Shown here: positions 1-7,779 of the stretch, one piece after another
How positions within the stretch are numbered: position 1 is the first letter of the stretch
How the letters are laid out: each line of letters begins with the position of its first letter
Source: an uncultured Bacteroidales bacterium
Lineage (GTDB): Bacteria > Bacteroidota > Bacteroidia > Bacteroidales > FEN-979
Assembly (NCBI GenBank): GCA_903945175.1
Contig: CAJAUM010000100.1
Location: forward strand, 70,709 to 134,708
Length of the DNA: 64,000 bases
Direction: 5' to 3'
Program-made: the position numbers and the translations under genes
The notes under the pieces: model-generated
What the model was told of the DNA's origin: nothing
Database searches by the model: none
The model's input: only the letters and a program-made list of their open reading frames with translations

Positions 1-204
1 TACACACCTTGAGCCAGCATAAACTACCGGGATCGCTCCAATTTGCCAGGTGTTGGTAGTATGGTTCACAGCAGTCCAGCCATTCGCTGCAAACGTGGCA
101 CCTGTTTCAAACCCCCCGTCTCCTGTTGGAGAGATCAAGGTGGTTTGGCTAAAAGTAAATACGCTCAAAAACAGAGCCATTGCAACCAGTAAAAACTTTT
201 TCAT
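1..204 (-). CDS. Secreted protein, N-terminal part (runs off window)
   Basis: The ATG at 202-204 reads leftwards through 68 open codons to the window edge. The protein begins MKKFLLVAMALFLSVFTFSQ, a clear Sec signal peptide with cleavage probably after the TFS segment. The mature part contains GDGGFETGATFAANGW and later VNHTTNTWQIG, which resembles the start of the MAM/cleaved-adhesin-like modules found in Bacteroidota secreted proteins. No catalytic motif is in view and the C-terminus lies outside the window, so a T9SS sorting domain cannot be checked. That this is a real gene is fairly sure; its function is not determined. Confidence 0.75.
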   Translation of the reverse strand, partial: MKKFLLVAMALFLSVFTFSQTTLISPTGDGGFETGATFAANGWTAVNHTTNTWQIGAIPVVYAGSRCV

Positions 205-353
205 AAGGATTGATTTAAGGTTGGTTTAAAATAAGGAATTGCTTTGGGGGAAATATAAAACATGAACACCATTTCAAAAATATAAATTATACATATGAAC
301 CAAACATGATGCCTTACAAAAACGTATCCAATGGGTCTGAATTCAGGAATCCG

Positions 354-413
354 AACTTTGCAAATTTCTATGTATCTGCATTTCTGAATTTTATCGTTTT
401 GCAAAAATTTGCA
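354..413 (+). promoter_or_regulatory. Possible operator upstream of the AraC-like gene
   Basis: The 276-bp gap between the divergent genes is AT-rich. At 400-413 there is a 6-bp inverted repeat, TGCAAA-AA-TTTGCA, and a related TTTGCAAA lies near 355-362. These fall 68-125 bp before the AraC-family start codon and could be its own binding sites. A weak -7-like TACCTTTA lies near 435. The functional role is inference. Confidence 0.3.
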
Positions 414-480
414 TAACGGTGAAATAAAATAAAAGTACCTTTACAAAATGGTTCTGTTCCGTCGTTTTTAACCGGATAAA

Positions 481-1653
481 ATGAATATTTTCATCATTAT
501 GCTCTATGCCTTGTCGATATATCAGTCGGCTGTGATGGCTGTGTTATTGTTTGTTTCGGGCATGAAAAATGACAAGTATCCGCAAAAAATTATCGGCATC
601 TATTTGTTATTGACCTCCATCTATTTTGTTTTCAACCTCCTGCCATTTGTCCTGGCGTTAAACATGGTCGTCACCCTGCTTTACTCCGCCATCCCGCTCA
701 TGCTCGTGTTTATCCCCCTTTTCTACCTTTATATCAAATCCCTCACCACACGTGATTTCCGCATCACGCAAAAACATCTGCTCCATTTTATACCGGCCAT
801 CCTGATCTGCCTGTTCAACCTCTCCTGTTTCATCATGGCCCCGCGCCAAAGCCGCTCCTTTTTTTCCGGTTTAGCCGGTGATCCGCATGGCACGCACTAC
901 CTGTACGATGGATATTGCATCATGATCATCGGCCTGTTCATCCTGCAGTTTGCATTTTATCTGACCCGGTTTAACCGGGTGTATAAGGAATACGATGCCT
1001 TTATTATGACCCACTTTTCCTATACCAGGGGGATCAGCCTGCAGTGGGTCAAGGTGATGATCAGAGTTTTCATCGCAATTTTTGTGGTGAACGAATTTCT
1101 GGAGATCCTGGGGGTCGATCAGCATCAGGCTGTTGACATAATAAATAATATTTCATTTCTTGGATTCTCCTTGTTTGTCGGGTACCAGGGGCTGCGGCAA
1201 ATCACGCCCCGCTCGTCCGCAGAACAGGTAAACCAGGTATTGCAACAGGAAGTTATCATGGCCGATTCAACCGAACGAACAAAATACCAGGGTTCACCGC
1301 TGTCGCAAAAGCAGAAGATGAAGCTGATAACAGGAATTGAAAGACTGATGGGTACTGAAAAGATCTTCACCAATCCTAAATTAAGCATCCAGGATGTAGC
1401 TTTCCTGCTCAATACCAACTCGAAATACATCTCCCAGGTATTGAATGAACATTACGGAAAGAATTTTTTCTCCTTCATCAACCATTACCGTGTGGAGGAG
1501 GCAAAACAATTGCTGAGTTCGAATATGGCTGATAAATATTCAATTCTGGGCATTGGTCAGATGGCAGGATTTTCGTCGAAATCATCGTTTAACGAAGCGT
1601 TTAAAGTCATTACAGGGGTCACACCCAGTGTGTACAAGCAATCCGGCGGATAA
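481..1653 (+). CDS. Membrane-anchored AraC-family transcriptional regulator
   Basis: This 390-aa protein has about seven hydrophobic segments in residues 1-240 (first MLYALSIYQSAVMAVLLFV), then a linker and a C-terminal AraC/XylS double helix-turn-helix at roughly 285-388. Recognisable pieces are LSIQDVAFLLNTNSKYISQV for the first HTH and IGQMAGFSSKSSFNEAFK then GVTPSVYK for the second. The layout (7TM-like sensor plus AraC DNA-binding domain) is common in Bacteroidota and suggests that a membrane signal is coupled directly to transcription. Targets are unknown; it is transcribed away from the secreted gene at 1-204, which is a natural candidate. The family is sure; the ligand and regulon are not known. 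Confidence 0.9.
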   Translation: MNIFIIMLYALSIYQSAVMAVLLFVSGMKNDKYPQKIIGIYLLLTSIYFVFNLLPFVLALNMVVTLLYSAIPLMLVFIPLFYLYIKSLTTRDFRITQKHLLHFIPAILICLFNLSCFIMAPRQSRSFFSGLAGDPHGTHYLYDGYCIMIIGLFILQFAFYLTRFNRVYKEYDAFIMTHFSYTRGISLQWVKVMIRVFIAIFVVNEFLEILGVDQHQAVDIINNISFLGFSLFVGYQGLRQITPRSSAEQVNQVLQQEVIMADSTERTKYQGSPLSQKQKMKLITGIERLMGTEKIFTNPKLSIQDVAFLLNTNSKYISQVLNEHYGKNFFSFINHYRVEEAKQLLSSNMADKYSILGIGQMAGFSSKSSFNEAFKVITGVTPSVYKQSGG

Positions 1654-1755
1654 ACATTCTGCTCAAAACTTTGCAATCGTCAGAAAAATTGCATTGAACC
1701 TGCTTAAACTAAGCAACGCGATGGGGTTTCTTTTTTGCTAAGCTTTTTTCTTTAG

Positions 1756-2327
1756 CTAAGATTTGAAAGAAAAAAGAGTACCGGAAATTTTAGATGCTTT
1801 CAGATCAAAGTTTTTCGCTAACTGGTTAAATAGCGCTTTTTCATCAATATTTCCTGCACCCATTTCCTTAAAAATCGCAGGATCAGGAAGGTCATTTTCA
1901 ACTTTTTCAATAAACTGCTGCATGTCTGTTTTAATTTCGGCTGGAAGATTAAAGACACTATCCGGTGTAAGAAACAGGGCCAATCGGAAAACATCTGTTT
2001 TGTGTTTTCTGATATGCCTTTCATCAACCGGTTCTCCTTTTTCTTTTCGTGCCTGCATATCCAGAAAAGCTTTGGCTTTGAGGCAAATCAAGGATTCGGT
2101 ACTTTTTTCACGTTTTTCATAATTCCCCTCCTTAATAAATTCCCAAAAATTTCTGACAAAGTCAGGTGTTAGCGCTTTGATAATCAAGATAATGTGATGT
2201 CTTTCGTGGCCCGGGGCGTTAGTCCGGCAGCCCCAATAATAATATCACAGGCAGTGCCACCAATGATGACGTAACTATCTGGGAAATCCTTGAAATACTC
2301 CCTGAATTTGTCTATTCCGATTACCAT
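1756..2327 (-). pseudogene. Frameshifted AbiEii-like nucleotidyltransferase
   Basis: Reading leftwards from ATG 2327 gives MVIGIDKFREYFKDF, then GGTACD and RATKDI, the expected start of an AbiEii/DNA polymerase-beta-type nucleotidyltransferase. The frame breaks at about 2187: after GAC ATC one G appears to be missing, and adding one base restores an Asp-containing D-I-D-I-type catalytic motif leading into LIIKALTPDFVRNFWEF. The downstream 143 codons then run open to 1756 and include LICLKAKAFLDMQARKEKGE. The remaining sequence looks well preserved, so the break is either recent or an assembly/sequencing error. In this family the enzyme is the toxin/abortive-infection half of a pair with the winged-helix protein encoded immediately upstream. 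Confidence 0.7.
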
Positions 2328-2700
2328 ATATAGTTTTTAATAATATTCTCCAGGGCCATTTCAATTCGCTCGTCCTTTTTGTCTTTTAAACTCAGGTATA
2401 GCGACAACGGATCAACATTGTTCTTCTTTGTGATACCCTTGGTAAGGGTGACAGGGCTGTATTTCCATACCTCTATACAATAATTACCTTCAGAATCATT
2501 TAGATTCTTTAATTGATTCCGGAATGTTTCCGGTGAATCAAATGAACTTTTCCCTGGTCCCTTCTAATTTGCATAGATTATGTTTGCGCAAATTATCGGC
2601 AGCCTTGCTAATAGCCATCGATGTGTAATTCAGCAGTGTTGCAATCTGCTTTAATGGTAATTCTTCTTGAAAATCCCTCTCTATAATTTGTATATTTGTA
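2321..2700 (-). pseudogene. Degraded winged-helix antitoxin-like partner
   Basis: No open frame covers this stretch, but two minus-strand frames join into one protein. The first gives QEELPLKQIATLLNYTSM followed by AISKAADNLRKHNLCKLEG, a winged-helix segment. After a frameshift near 2545, a second frame runs FDSPETFRNQLKNLN to SLYLSLKDKKDERIEMALEN, ending in Trp-stop. The final TGG TAA overlaps the ATGG of the nucleotidyltransferase start, the coupling expected of a two-gene AbiE-like operon. No start codon is obvious at the 5' end, near 2700. Both members of the pair are thus broken. Family assignment is by resemblance only. Confidence 0.55.
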
Positions 2701-2713
2701 GAAAATAGCACCC

Positions 2714-2953
2714 ATGGAAGCGCTGAGAGTAGAAATTTTAAATCCTAAAGTCATGGATATCTTGGATCGATTGGCCGATCTGAGGCTGATCTCCATAAGC
2801 AAGGAGGATGAATCACTTACCAATTTGAGAGAATTGCTGAAGCAATTGCGATCCAAATCTTCAAATGTTCCTGATCTTGAGGAAATTCAAAAGGAAGTTC
2901 AACAAATTAGGGCAAAGCGATATGCTAAAAAATCGGCTCAGGATCATTCTTGA
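2714..2953 (+). CDS. Antitoxin of a PIN-toxin pair
   Basis: This 79-aa protein starts MEALRVEILNPKVMDILDRL and continues with a charged, helical C-terminal half. Small proteins of this type, with an N-terminal VEILNPK motif, are frequent upstream of PIN-domain toxins in Bacteroidota. It overlaps the PIN gene by 32 bp, indicating translational coupling. It presumably binds and inhibits the toxin and represses the operon. A -7-like box (TATATTTG near 2691-2698) lies just before the ATG, implying a very short leader. A decayed copy of the middle of this gene occurs at 12961-13029. Confidence 0.75.
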   Translation: MEALRVEILNPKVMDILDRLADLRLISISKEDESLTNLRELLKQLRSKSSNVPDLEEIQKEVQQIRAKRYAKKSAQDHS

Positions 2954-3359
2954 TACCAACATTTTGGTTAGTTTTCTTATTTCAGGCAAACTCAATAAGT
3001 TTGACGAAATTTTATTGACGCCTGAAATCCAACTTGTTTTTAGCGAAGAACTTATTACTGAATTTATTTCCGTAATCCAACGTCCAAAACTCCGGTCATA
3101 TTTCAGAGGGATCGACGTTGACCAATTAATGTCGTTATTGATGCAACATGGTATTATCATCCATGTTACTTCAGCTATCCAGTTATGCCGCGATCCCAAA
3201 GACAATTTTCTTTTAGCTCTGGCTGACGATAGCAGAGCAGATTATCTGATCACCGGAGATAAAGATCTTTTATCATTGCATAGCGTGAATGAAACCCTCA
3301 TCATTACCTTAATGCAGTTCAAAAAACTCAATCATCCTCCGAGGTCGATTGATAAATAG
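2922..3359 (+). CDS. PIN-domain ribonuclease toxin
   Basis: The 145-aa reading from ATG 2922 begins MLKNRLRIILDTNILVSFL, which holds the first PIN acidic residue (LDTN). Later segments CRDPKDNFLLALA and YLITGDKDLL carry the remaining conserved acids of the Mg-dependent active site. An upstream ATG at 2865 in the same frame would add 19 residues inside the antitoxin gene and break the normal PIN start, so 2922 is preferred. Length and motifs match the 'putative toxin, PIN family' group. Toxins of this fold usually cleave RNA. All active-site acids seem present, so it should be functional. Confidence 0.85.
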   Translation: MLKNRLRIILDTNILVSFLISGKLNKFDEILLTPEIQLVFSEELITEFISVIQRPKLRSYFRGIDVDQLMSLLMQHGIIIHVTSAIQLCRDPKDNFLLALADDSRADYLITGDKDLLSLHSVNETLIITLMQFKKLNHPPRSIDK

Positions 3360-3370
3360 AACTTTGCATG

Positions 3371-3515
3371 CCTTTGCCCTGTACTCCCAGGGTGAACCTT
3401 GCAAATCAGACCTGAAATTTTGTATCTTTTTAAGGATAAAATAGAAAAAGCCAACCAGACATTAAAAACAGCCGGGCTCCCTGAATTAAGCACGACGTGA
3501 CCAGCAATTGCGGGC
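3371..3515. repeat. Dispersed repeat R2, copy 1
   Basis: About 145 bp starting CCTTTGCCCTGTACTCCCAG, passing through AATCAGACCTGAAATT, and ending around CACGACGTGACCAGCAATTG. The same blocks recur in order at 9466-9610, and the first half recurs at 13028-13082. It directly follows the PIN gene here; the 13 kb copy follows a relic of the PIN antitoxin, so copies 1 and 3 were probably duplicated together with that locus. No coding potential was recognised. Confidence 0.7.
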
Positions 3516-3555
3516 GGACGGAGAGTGGTCGGGGAGCAACGCTTCATTTGCTATT

Positions 3556-3603
3556 GTAACCAAGGTTACAGTAACCGGAATTACAATAATTGAATTATCT
3601 TTG
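3556..3603 (+). promoter_or_regulatory. Palindromic operator and -7 box of the DUF234 ATPase relic
   Basis: GTAACC-AA-GGTTAC at 3556-3569 is a perfect inverted repeat, followed at once by a second, imperfect GTAACC...TTAC unit (3571-3584). A -7 box TATCTTTG is at 3596-3603, 28 bp before the ATG at 3632. The arrangement suggests a repressor site upstream of the promoter. Regulation is inferred from position only. Confidence 0.45.
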
Positions 3604-3631
3604 CAGATTCAACGCTGATAATTTAAATTCT

Positions 3632-4292
3632 ATGGAATTTATAAATCGTGAATCTGAGCTCCGTATATTGACCGAAACCAGGGAACGATCCCTGCAATCG
3701 TCGAAGATGACGGTAATCGTTGGAAGGCGCAGCTCCATGAAATTTTCAGGGAAAATTCTATTCTGCTGGAGGAAGGCTCCAATCTGCTGATCGAAGAATT
3801 TGGTAAAGATTATACAACCTATTTCTCAATCCTGTCATTGATCTCCTCCTCAAAAACTTCGCGAAGTGAAATGGAATCCATCCTTGGAAAAAATATAGGT
3901 GGTTATCTCGAGAGACTGGAGCAAGATTACCGGATTATCAGAAAAATTAAACCTGCGTTGGCAAAACCAGGCAGCAAAGTCCAGAAATATTTTATTGATG
4001 ATAATTTTCTTGGATTCTGGTTCCGGTTTGTCAATAAATACCGCGCAGCAATCGAAATCGGTAATTATTCACTTGTCAGGTCTATAGCCGAACGCGATTT
4101 CGACACATTCAGCGGCAATTACCTGGAGAAATACTTTAGAGAGAAACTTGCACTGTCGGGTAACTTTTCTTTTATTGGCCGTTATTGGGAAAAAGGAAAT
4201 CAAAATGAAATTGATATCGTGGCATTCAATGAAATTGAATAACAGTTGCTGATCGCCGAAGTTAAACGAAATAAATCCAAAAATAAATCCTG
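3632..4292 (+). pseudogene. Internally deleted ATPase with DUF234 (archaeal-type) tail
   Basis: The N-terminus MEFINRESELRILTET and MTVIVGRR is the start of an archaeal-type AAA ATPase just before its Walker A. The sequence then jumps, out of frame, to LHEIFRENSILLEEGSNLL, which lies far downstream in this family, so most of the P-loop domain has been lost by deletion near 3735. The C-terminal part (ERLEQDYRIIRKIKPAL, DNFLGFWFRFVNKYR, NEIDIVAFNEIE) is a DUF234 winged-helix/PDDEXK-like module. A stop follows FNEIE at 4240-4242, splitting the D...E-x-K nuclease motif completed by IAEVKRN beyond it. The gene ends at an IS21-type terminal sequence at 4293. Confidence 0.75.
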
Positions 4293-4312
4293 TGTAAACG
4301 GTAAATAACAAT
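4293..4312 (+). repeat. Solo IS21-type terminal repeat
   Basis: TGTAAACGGTAAATAACAAT here is identical over 20 bp to the outer end of the intact IS21 element (complement of 9434-9453). No istA or istB lies next to it. It sits exactly where the DUF234 ATPase relic stops making sense, so an IS of this kind probably inserted there and was later mostly lost. Confidence 0.6.
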
Positions 4313-4353
4313 GCGAGATTTCGGTAATTGGCGGACGGAGGCGTGATGGAAAA

Positions 4354-4555
4354 CAATATGTTACCGCAAAAGCAGCCTCAGCCAATTGCGGAGTTTCATT
4401 GTGGCGATATATATAAGTTTACCATCGAGCTGTTGGCGCAGCTGCGTTGGGGTAACTATTGTCAGAGTACCTGCGTTGTGGTAACTATTGTTGGAGCAAC
4501 CCGTGAAAGCGTGATGTAAACGTTCTCCCCTTTTTGTTGCAGGTTTCAGGCAGTA
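4354..4555. repeat. R1 hairpin element, copy A (one extra 29-bp unit)
   Basis: The 5' arm starts CAATATGTTACC and continues GCAGCCTCAGCCAATTGCGG; the 3' arm GAGCTGTTGGCGCAGCTGCG ends GGTAACTATTG at 4461. The arms form a long imperfect stem around a ~40-nt AT-rich loop. One extra 29-bp unit (4462-4490), ending again in GGTAACTATTG, follows. The next ~65 bp (GGAGCAACCCGTGAAAGCGT onward to CAGGTTTCAGGCAGTAA) is shared only with copy B at 10 kb. The copy lies between the DUF234 relic and the UPF0175 fragment. Confidence 0.8.
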
Positions 4556-4562
4556 ATCTTAT

Positions 4563-4631
4563 ATTCTTCTCGCATTGAATGAAACAGAAGCCGAATTGCA
4601 GAAAAGAATAAAGATCGCATTGGCAATGACA
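4563..4631 (+). pseudogene. Fragment of a UPF0175 antitoxin gene
   Basis: Frame translation gives ILLALNETEAELQKRIKIAL followed by AMT, almost identical to residues 11-33 of the UPF0175-like relic at 13103. No start codon and no C-terminal half are present. The fragment abuts the stop codon of the HNH nuclease gene. It looks like the residue of a duplicated antitoxin locus and has no likely function. Confidence 0.6.
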
Positions 4632-5318
4632 CTAATTAATGCCAATCCTGTTCCCTATGAAAATCAATAGAAATTGTCTGAATGGTTGGTTCTTATCCAG
4701 AAGAAATCTCTGGAATTGAAGTCTCCAGAATGATCCTCTATGATAAACAGGAATACTCCTGTATGCTTCAATTAGTCCGTTTAGAACATCTTGTGCTCTT
4801 CGTTCCCGGAGATTTGTGTGATTTAAATTTACAATATTAATAAACGATATGACTTGATTCTCGATTTCATATTTTAAATTAGGCTTTGGAACGATGGTCC
4901 CATCTGAATATGCTGCCAGGTAACTATTGTTGGACGTAGCAGACACATCACAATTTGCGAGAAAGATCAAGGGAGAAATCATATCACTGCCTTTCTCTTT
5001 GTCACAGTGAAGTCTGTTAGTAAACTCCTCTTTGTTTTGCGTTTTACACACAGCAACAAGATTAAAATAATTTGTTGATAATTCCTTATTTACTTCTTTT
5101 GGGATGACATGTTCAATAGAGGAATTTTCAATCGAAATCACCTGCTGACAATATGCACAAAGCCCACATTGCTCCTCAATTAAAAATTGTTTGGCTTGGC
5201 TGATCTGAGTTAAAGCACTATAATCCCTTCCATAATCATAAGATCTTATCCCATCAGCTTTGGTAAACCAGTTATCCCAACCAACAGGCGGTCCGTGCTG
5301 TTTCTTTATATATTGCAT
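4632..5318 (-). CDS. ptuB: Septu HNH endonuclease PtuB
   Basis: This 228-aa protein is an HNH nuclease of the type found with Septu systems and retron Ec78. Visible motifs are the zinc-type CGLCAYC near residues 55-61, IEHVIPKE with the general-base histidine near 75, YFNLVAVC (central Asn) near 87, and LHCDKEKGSD near 105. The N-terminal GPPVGWDNW segment is also typical of this family. The start ATG lies 1 bp after the stop codon of the ATPase gene, so the two are coupled in one operon, ATPase first. In Septu, PtuB cuts nucleic acid when the PtuA complex is triggered by phage. All expected motifs are present. No reverse transcriptase lies nearby, so this is a stand-alone Septu rather than a retron. 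Confidence 0.85.
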   Translation of the reverse strand: MQYIKKQHGPPVGWDNWFTKADGIRSYDYGRDYSALTQISQAKQFLIEEQCGLCAYCQQVISIENSSIEHVIPKEVNKELSTNYFNLVAVCKTQNKEEFTNRLHCDKEKGSDMISPLIFLANCDVSATSNNSYLAAYSDGTIVPKPNLKYEIENQVISFINIVNLNHTNLRERRAQDVLNGLIEAYRSIPVYHRGSFWRLQFQRFLLDKNQPFRQFLLIFIGNRIGIN

Positions 5319-5319
5319 T

Positions 5320-6606
5320 TTATGTTTGATTTTCTGAATGTTGCCATTCGATCAATGCCTTTGCCTTGTTGATATCTGCATCCTCCAAACCTAAAAGGGT
5401 AACCAATACTGACAGTAACGGGGTATACTCTTCAGGTTTGTTTTCATCAATTAATCTGAAAAGGTGATTTAATTTATTTTGCGTCGGAACATGTCTGTCA
5501 GAAGCCCCAAGTACATTTCTTAAAACACTGTTTATCTGTTTGCCAAAAAAATCTGATGGGTGTTTTTGTATATAGTTATCACTGATAACGTACAATGTCC
5601 CGTTTTGGAAGTTTGCAACAACTGTTGGACTGTGCGTGGTAATGAAGAACTGCACTTTTGGGAAAAGAGTCTGTATAAGTTCGATTGCTTTTGCCTGCCA
5701 TCTGGGATGTAAATGAAGATCAATTTCGTCAATAGTGACAACACCAAAAACAGAACTGGTGATTTCGTCTAATGTTAGCCATGGATTTAGCTGTGATGCC
5801 CTCCATACTAAATCAAAGATCAGATACAACAGATTTCTAAAACCATCTGAATAGTAACTGATTGGCAGGTTGTGGTCGTCATCGTAATTGACAAAAAGTT
5901 CATTGTTAAAATCCGGATCCTGATAAATCTTTAATGAAAAATCAGATGGGAGGTCAAGAAATAAAATCAGTGTTTTTCTAATAGCATGCTCGACATTTTC
6001 TAATACCAGGTCAGTTTTCTCGATCTCTTTGATTTGTAAAGTAGCTCTTCTTGTAACCGCGTTTCCCAGCCATTCGTTCAAAATGCTTTTAATGGCATTT
6101 TCTTTTAAACACTCTATATACCCGTTTCTTCTGCCATTAGCGGCATCATATCTCTGCTTCCCTGACAAACTTGCATCCTTGAATAACCGCTTGGTTGAGT
6201 AATAGGCTAATACAGGAGTGAGCGTTTTATCGTCGGGGTTGTTAAAGAAATTGAAATAATGTTCTCCATAATCACTTGCTGCCTTCGAAGCTTTTGAATC
6301 GTTTGCCTTTGTATCTCTCTTAATAGTTCGTGCCCATTCTGGTCTAATTATTTCAGACTCTGATGAAACTTTAGAGAAGGGCTCTCTTTTTCCCATGGTA
6401 ATTTTAATCTCCTCAAATTCGATCATACGTTGCATTTTTTGCTCTTGGGAGCCAAAAAAACAACCTACAGCAACATTTATTGCTTCAAGAATACTTGTTT
6501 TGCCACTTCCGTTTCCACCGACAAAAAGGTTAACCCCATGAGCGAATTTCACCTTCACATCACTGAAGTTTTTAAAATTTTGTAGTGCTATTTCGTCAAT
6601 TCTCAT
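5320..6606 (-). CDS. ptuA: Septu ATPase PtuA
   Basis: A 428-aa SMC/ABC-like ATPase (AAA_21/AAA_23 type). It starts MRIDEIALQNFKNFSDV, with Walker A GGNGSGKT at residues 30-37, an ABC-like signature around SYYSDGFRNLLYLI near 255, Walker B VVTIDEIDLHLHPRW near 290, and the switch segment FFITTHSPTVV near 318. Together with the HNH partner directly downstream this is the PtuAB arrangement. PtuA is known in the family to form an oligomer that holds PtuB inactive until ATP changes or phage infection releases it. A perfect 14-bp palindrome sits 5 bp before the start codon. The ATPase motifs look intact. An unrelated OLD-family nuclease is unlikely because no Toprim domain follows. Confidence 0.85.
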   Translation of the reverse strand: MRIDEIALQNFKNFSDVKVKFAHGVNLFVGGNGSGKTSILEAINVAVGCFFGSQEQKMQRMIEFEEIKITMGKREPFSKVSSESEIIRPEWARTIKRDTKANDSKASKAASDYGEHYFNFFNNPDDKTLTPVLAYYSTKRLFKDASLSGKQRYDAANGRRNGYIECLKENAIKSILNEWLGNAVTRRATLQIKEIEKTDLVLENVEHAIRKTLILFLDLPSDFSLKIYQDPDFNNELFVNYDDDHNLPISYYSDGFRNLLYLIFDLVWRASQLNPWLTLDEITSSVFGVVTIDEIDLHLHPRWQAKAIELIQTLFPKVQFFITTHSPTVVANFQNGTLYVISDNYIQKHPSDFFGKQINSVLRNVLGASDRHVPTQNKLNHLFRLIDENKPEEYTPLLSVLVTLLGLEDADINKAKALIEWQHSENQT

Positions 6607-6611
6607 GGTGT

Positions 6612-6694
6612 ATTTGTTAACAAATCTGATGAATCATCAGGATCATTTCTTTGACTAGGGCAATAGGACAATATTGAAAACATCGCTGTCCTAT
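6612..6694 (-). promoter_or_regulatory. Palindromes in the ptuAB upstream region
   Basis: ATTTGTTAACAAAT at 6612-6625 is a perfect 14-bp palindrome ending 5 bp upstream of the ptuA ATG. Further upstream ATAGGACA (6663-6670) and TGTCCTAT (6687-6694) form an 8-bp inverted repeat with a 16-nt spacer, able to form a hairpin. They may be operator sites; no regulator gene adjoins the operon. The rest of the gap up to the IS end at 6831 shows no coding potential. Confidence 0.4.
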
Positions 6695-7017
6695 AAGCGT
6701 CAAATATAATACTAATTTCTTTTACCTATTGGGAAGGGAACAATTTTGTCTTTTGAAACTTGGAGTAAAATCAATCATAATAAAAATATGCTCCGGAATC
6801 ACCCAACCACCTCGCCCCATAGAGGAAAGGTGTAAGCAGTAATTAACAATGGACGTTTTTTGGCAAATAAGTTTCCCTGCTTTGAAGCATAAAAATACTA
6901 AGGTTTATTTACGGTTTAACATTGATTTTACTTTATTTTGACAGGATATTAAAATGAGAATAACATGGCCCACGCACGATACTCAAGTTGTTATCACCCA
7001 TTTTAACATCCATACAA

Positions 7018-7776
7018 TCAGATTTTTGCTTGATTAAAAATAGTTTTTCTGTTTTCCAGCCGATAGCTTTTTCCCGTGAGTTTTATTACTTCACAATGGT
7101 ATAAAATCCGGTCGAGTAGTGCTGCAGCCAATGATTCATCGTTAAGCAACTGGGCCCATTCCTTCGGATTTTTATTGGTGGTAATGATAAAGGATGATCG
7201 TTCAAACATCTGGTTTATCAACTGAAAAAGCCCAACAGCTATCTCTTTTTCCAGCGGGAACAACATGATATCATCGATAACCAGTAACTGTGCTCTGAGC
7301 AGTCTTTTGTATTCTGCAGCGGCGGTGGCAGTAACCGATTTCATCCGGATCACATGAACGATCTGGTCAATGCTGCGGAACATGGCACGATAACCATTTC
7401 TGAGGGCGTCATAACACAATCCGGCAGCAATGTAGGTTTTGCCTGTGCCGCTGGGACCGGAAAGCATCACGTTAAAATGTTGATCGAGCCACAAAAGCTC
7501 GCGAAGTTGTCGCAATTGCTGGATTGATATGCCGTTTATGAACGAAGGGTTATATTCATCGAGGTCATGCTGAAGCGGGAGTTTGGCTGCTTTCATTCGC
7601 TTTACCTGTTCAATGGAACTTCGGTATTTTGCCTCCTTTTCAAGCATGCTCAGGGAGTATTCAAGATAACTGACCTTGTCTTTGCGGGCAGTTTCCAACA
7701 GCGGTTCAATCCCGCCAATGAGGCCATTAAGTTTTAACTCGCGGGCCTGGTCCTTAAAAAGATCGAGTCGTTCCAT
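7018..7776 (-). CDS. istB: IS21-family ATP-binding helper protein IstB
   Basis: This 252-aa AAA+ protein is related to DnaC. Walker A is LSGPSGTGKT near residues 104-113, Walker B is QLLVIDDIMLFPL near 163, and sensor-I-like FIITTNKNPKEW is near 196. IstB is the regulatory ATPase that assembles on target DNA and recruits and activates the IstA transposase; it also moderates target choice. It lies 3 bp after istA, as usual for the family. The length matches typical IstB (about 245-260 aa) and no defect is visible. Confidence 0.95.
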   Translation of the reverse strand: MERLDLFKDQARELKLNGLIGGIEPLLETARKDKVSYLEYSLSMLEKEAKYRSSIEQVKRMKAAKLPLQHDLDEYNPSFINGISIQQLRQLRELLWLDQHFNVMLSGPSGTGKTYIAAGLCYDALRNGYRAMFRSIDQIVHVIRMKSVTATAAAEYKRLLRAQLLVIDDIMLFPLEKEIAVGLFQLINQMFERSSFIITTNKNPKEWAQLLNDESLAAALLDRILYHCEVIKLTGKSYRLENRKTIFNQAKI

Positions 7777-7779
7777 GGC

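Noticed and set aside
4632-6830. Retron linked to the Septu genes
   Set aside because: No reverse transcriptase (YxDD protein) and no msr/msd-like structure lies next to ptuAB.
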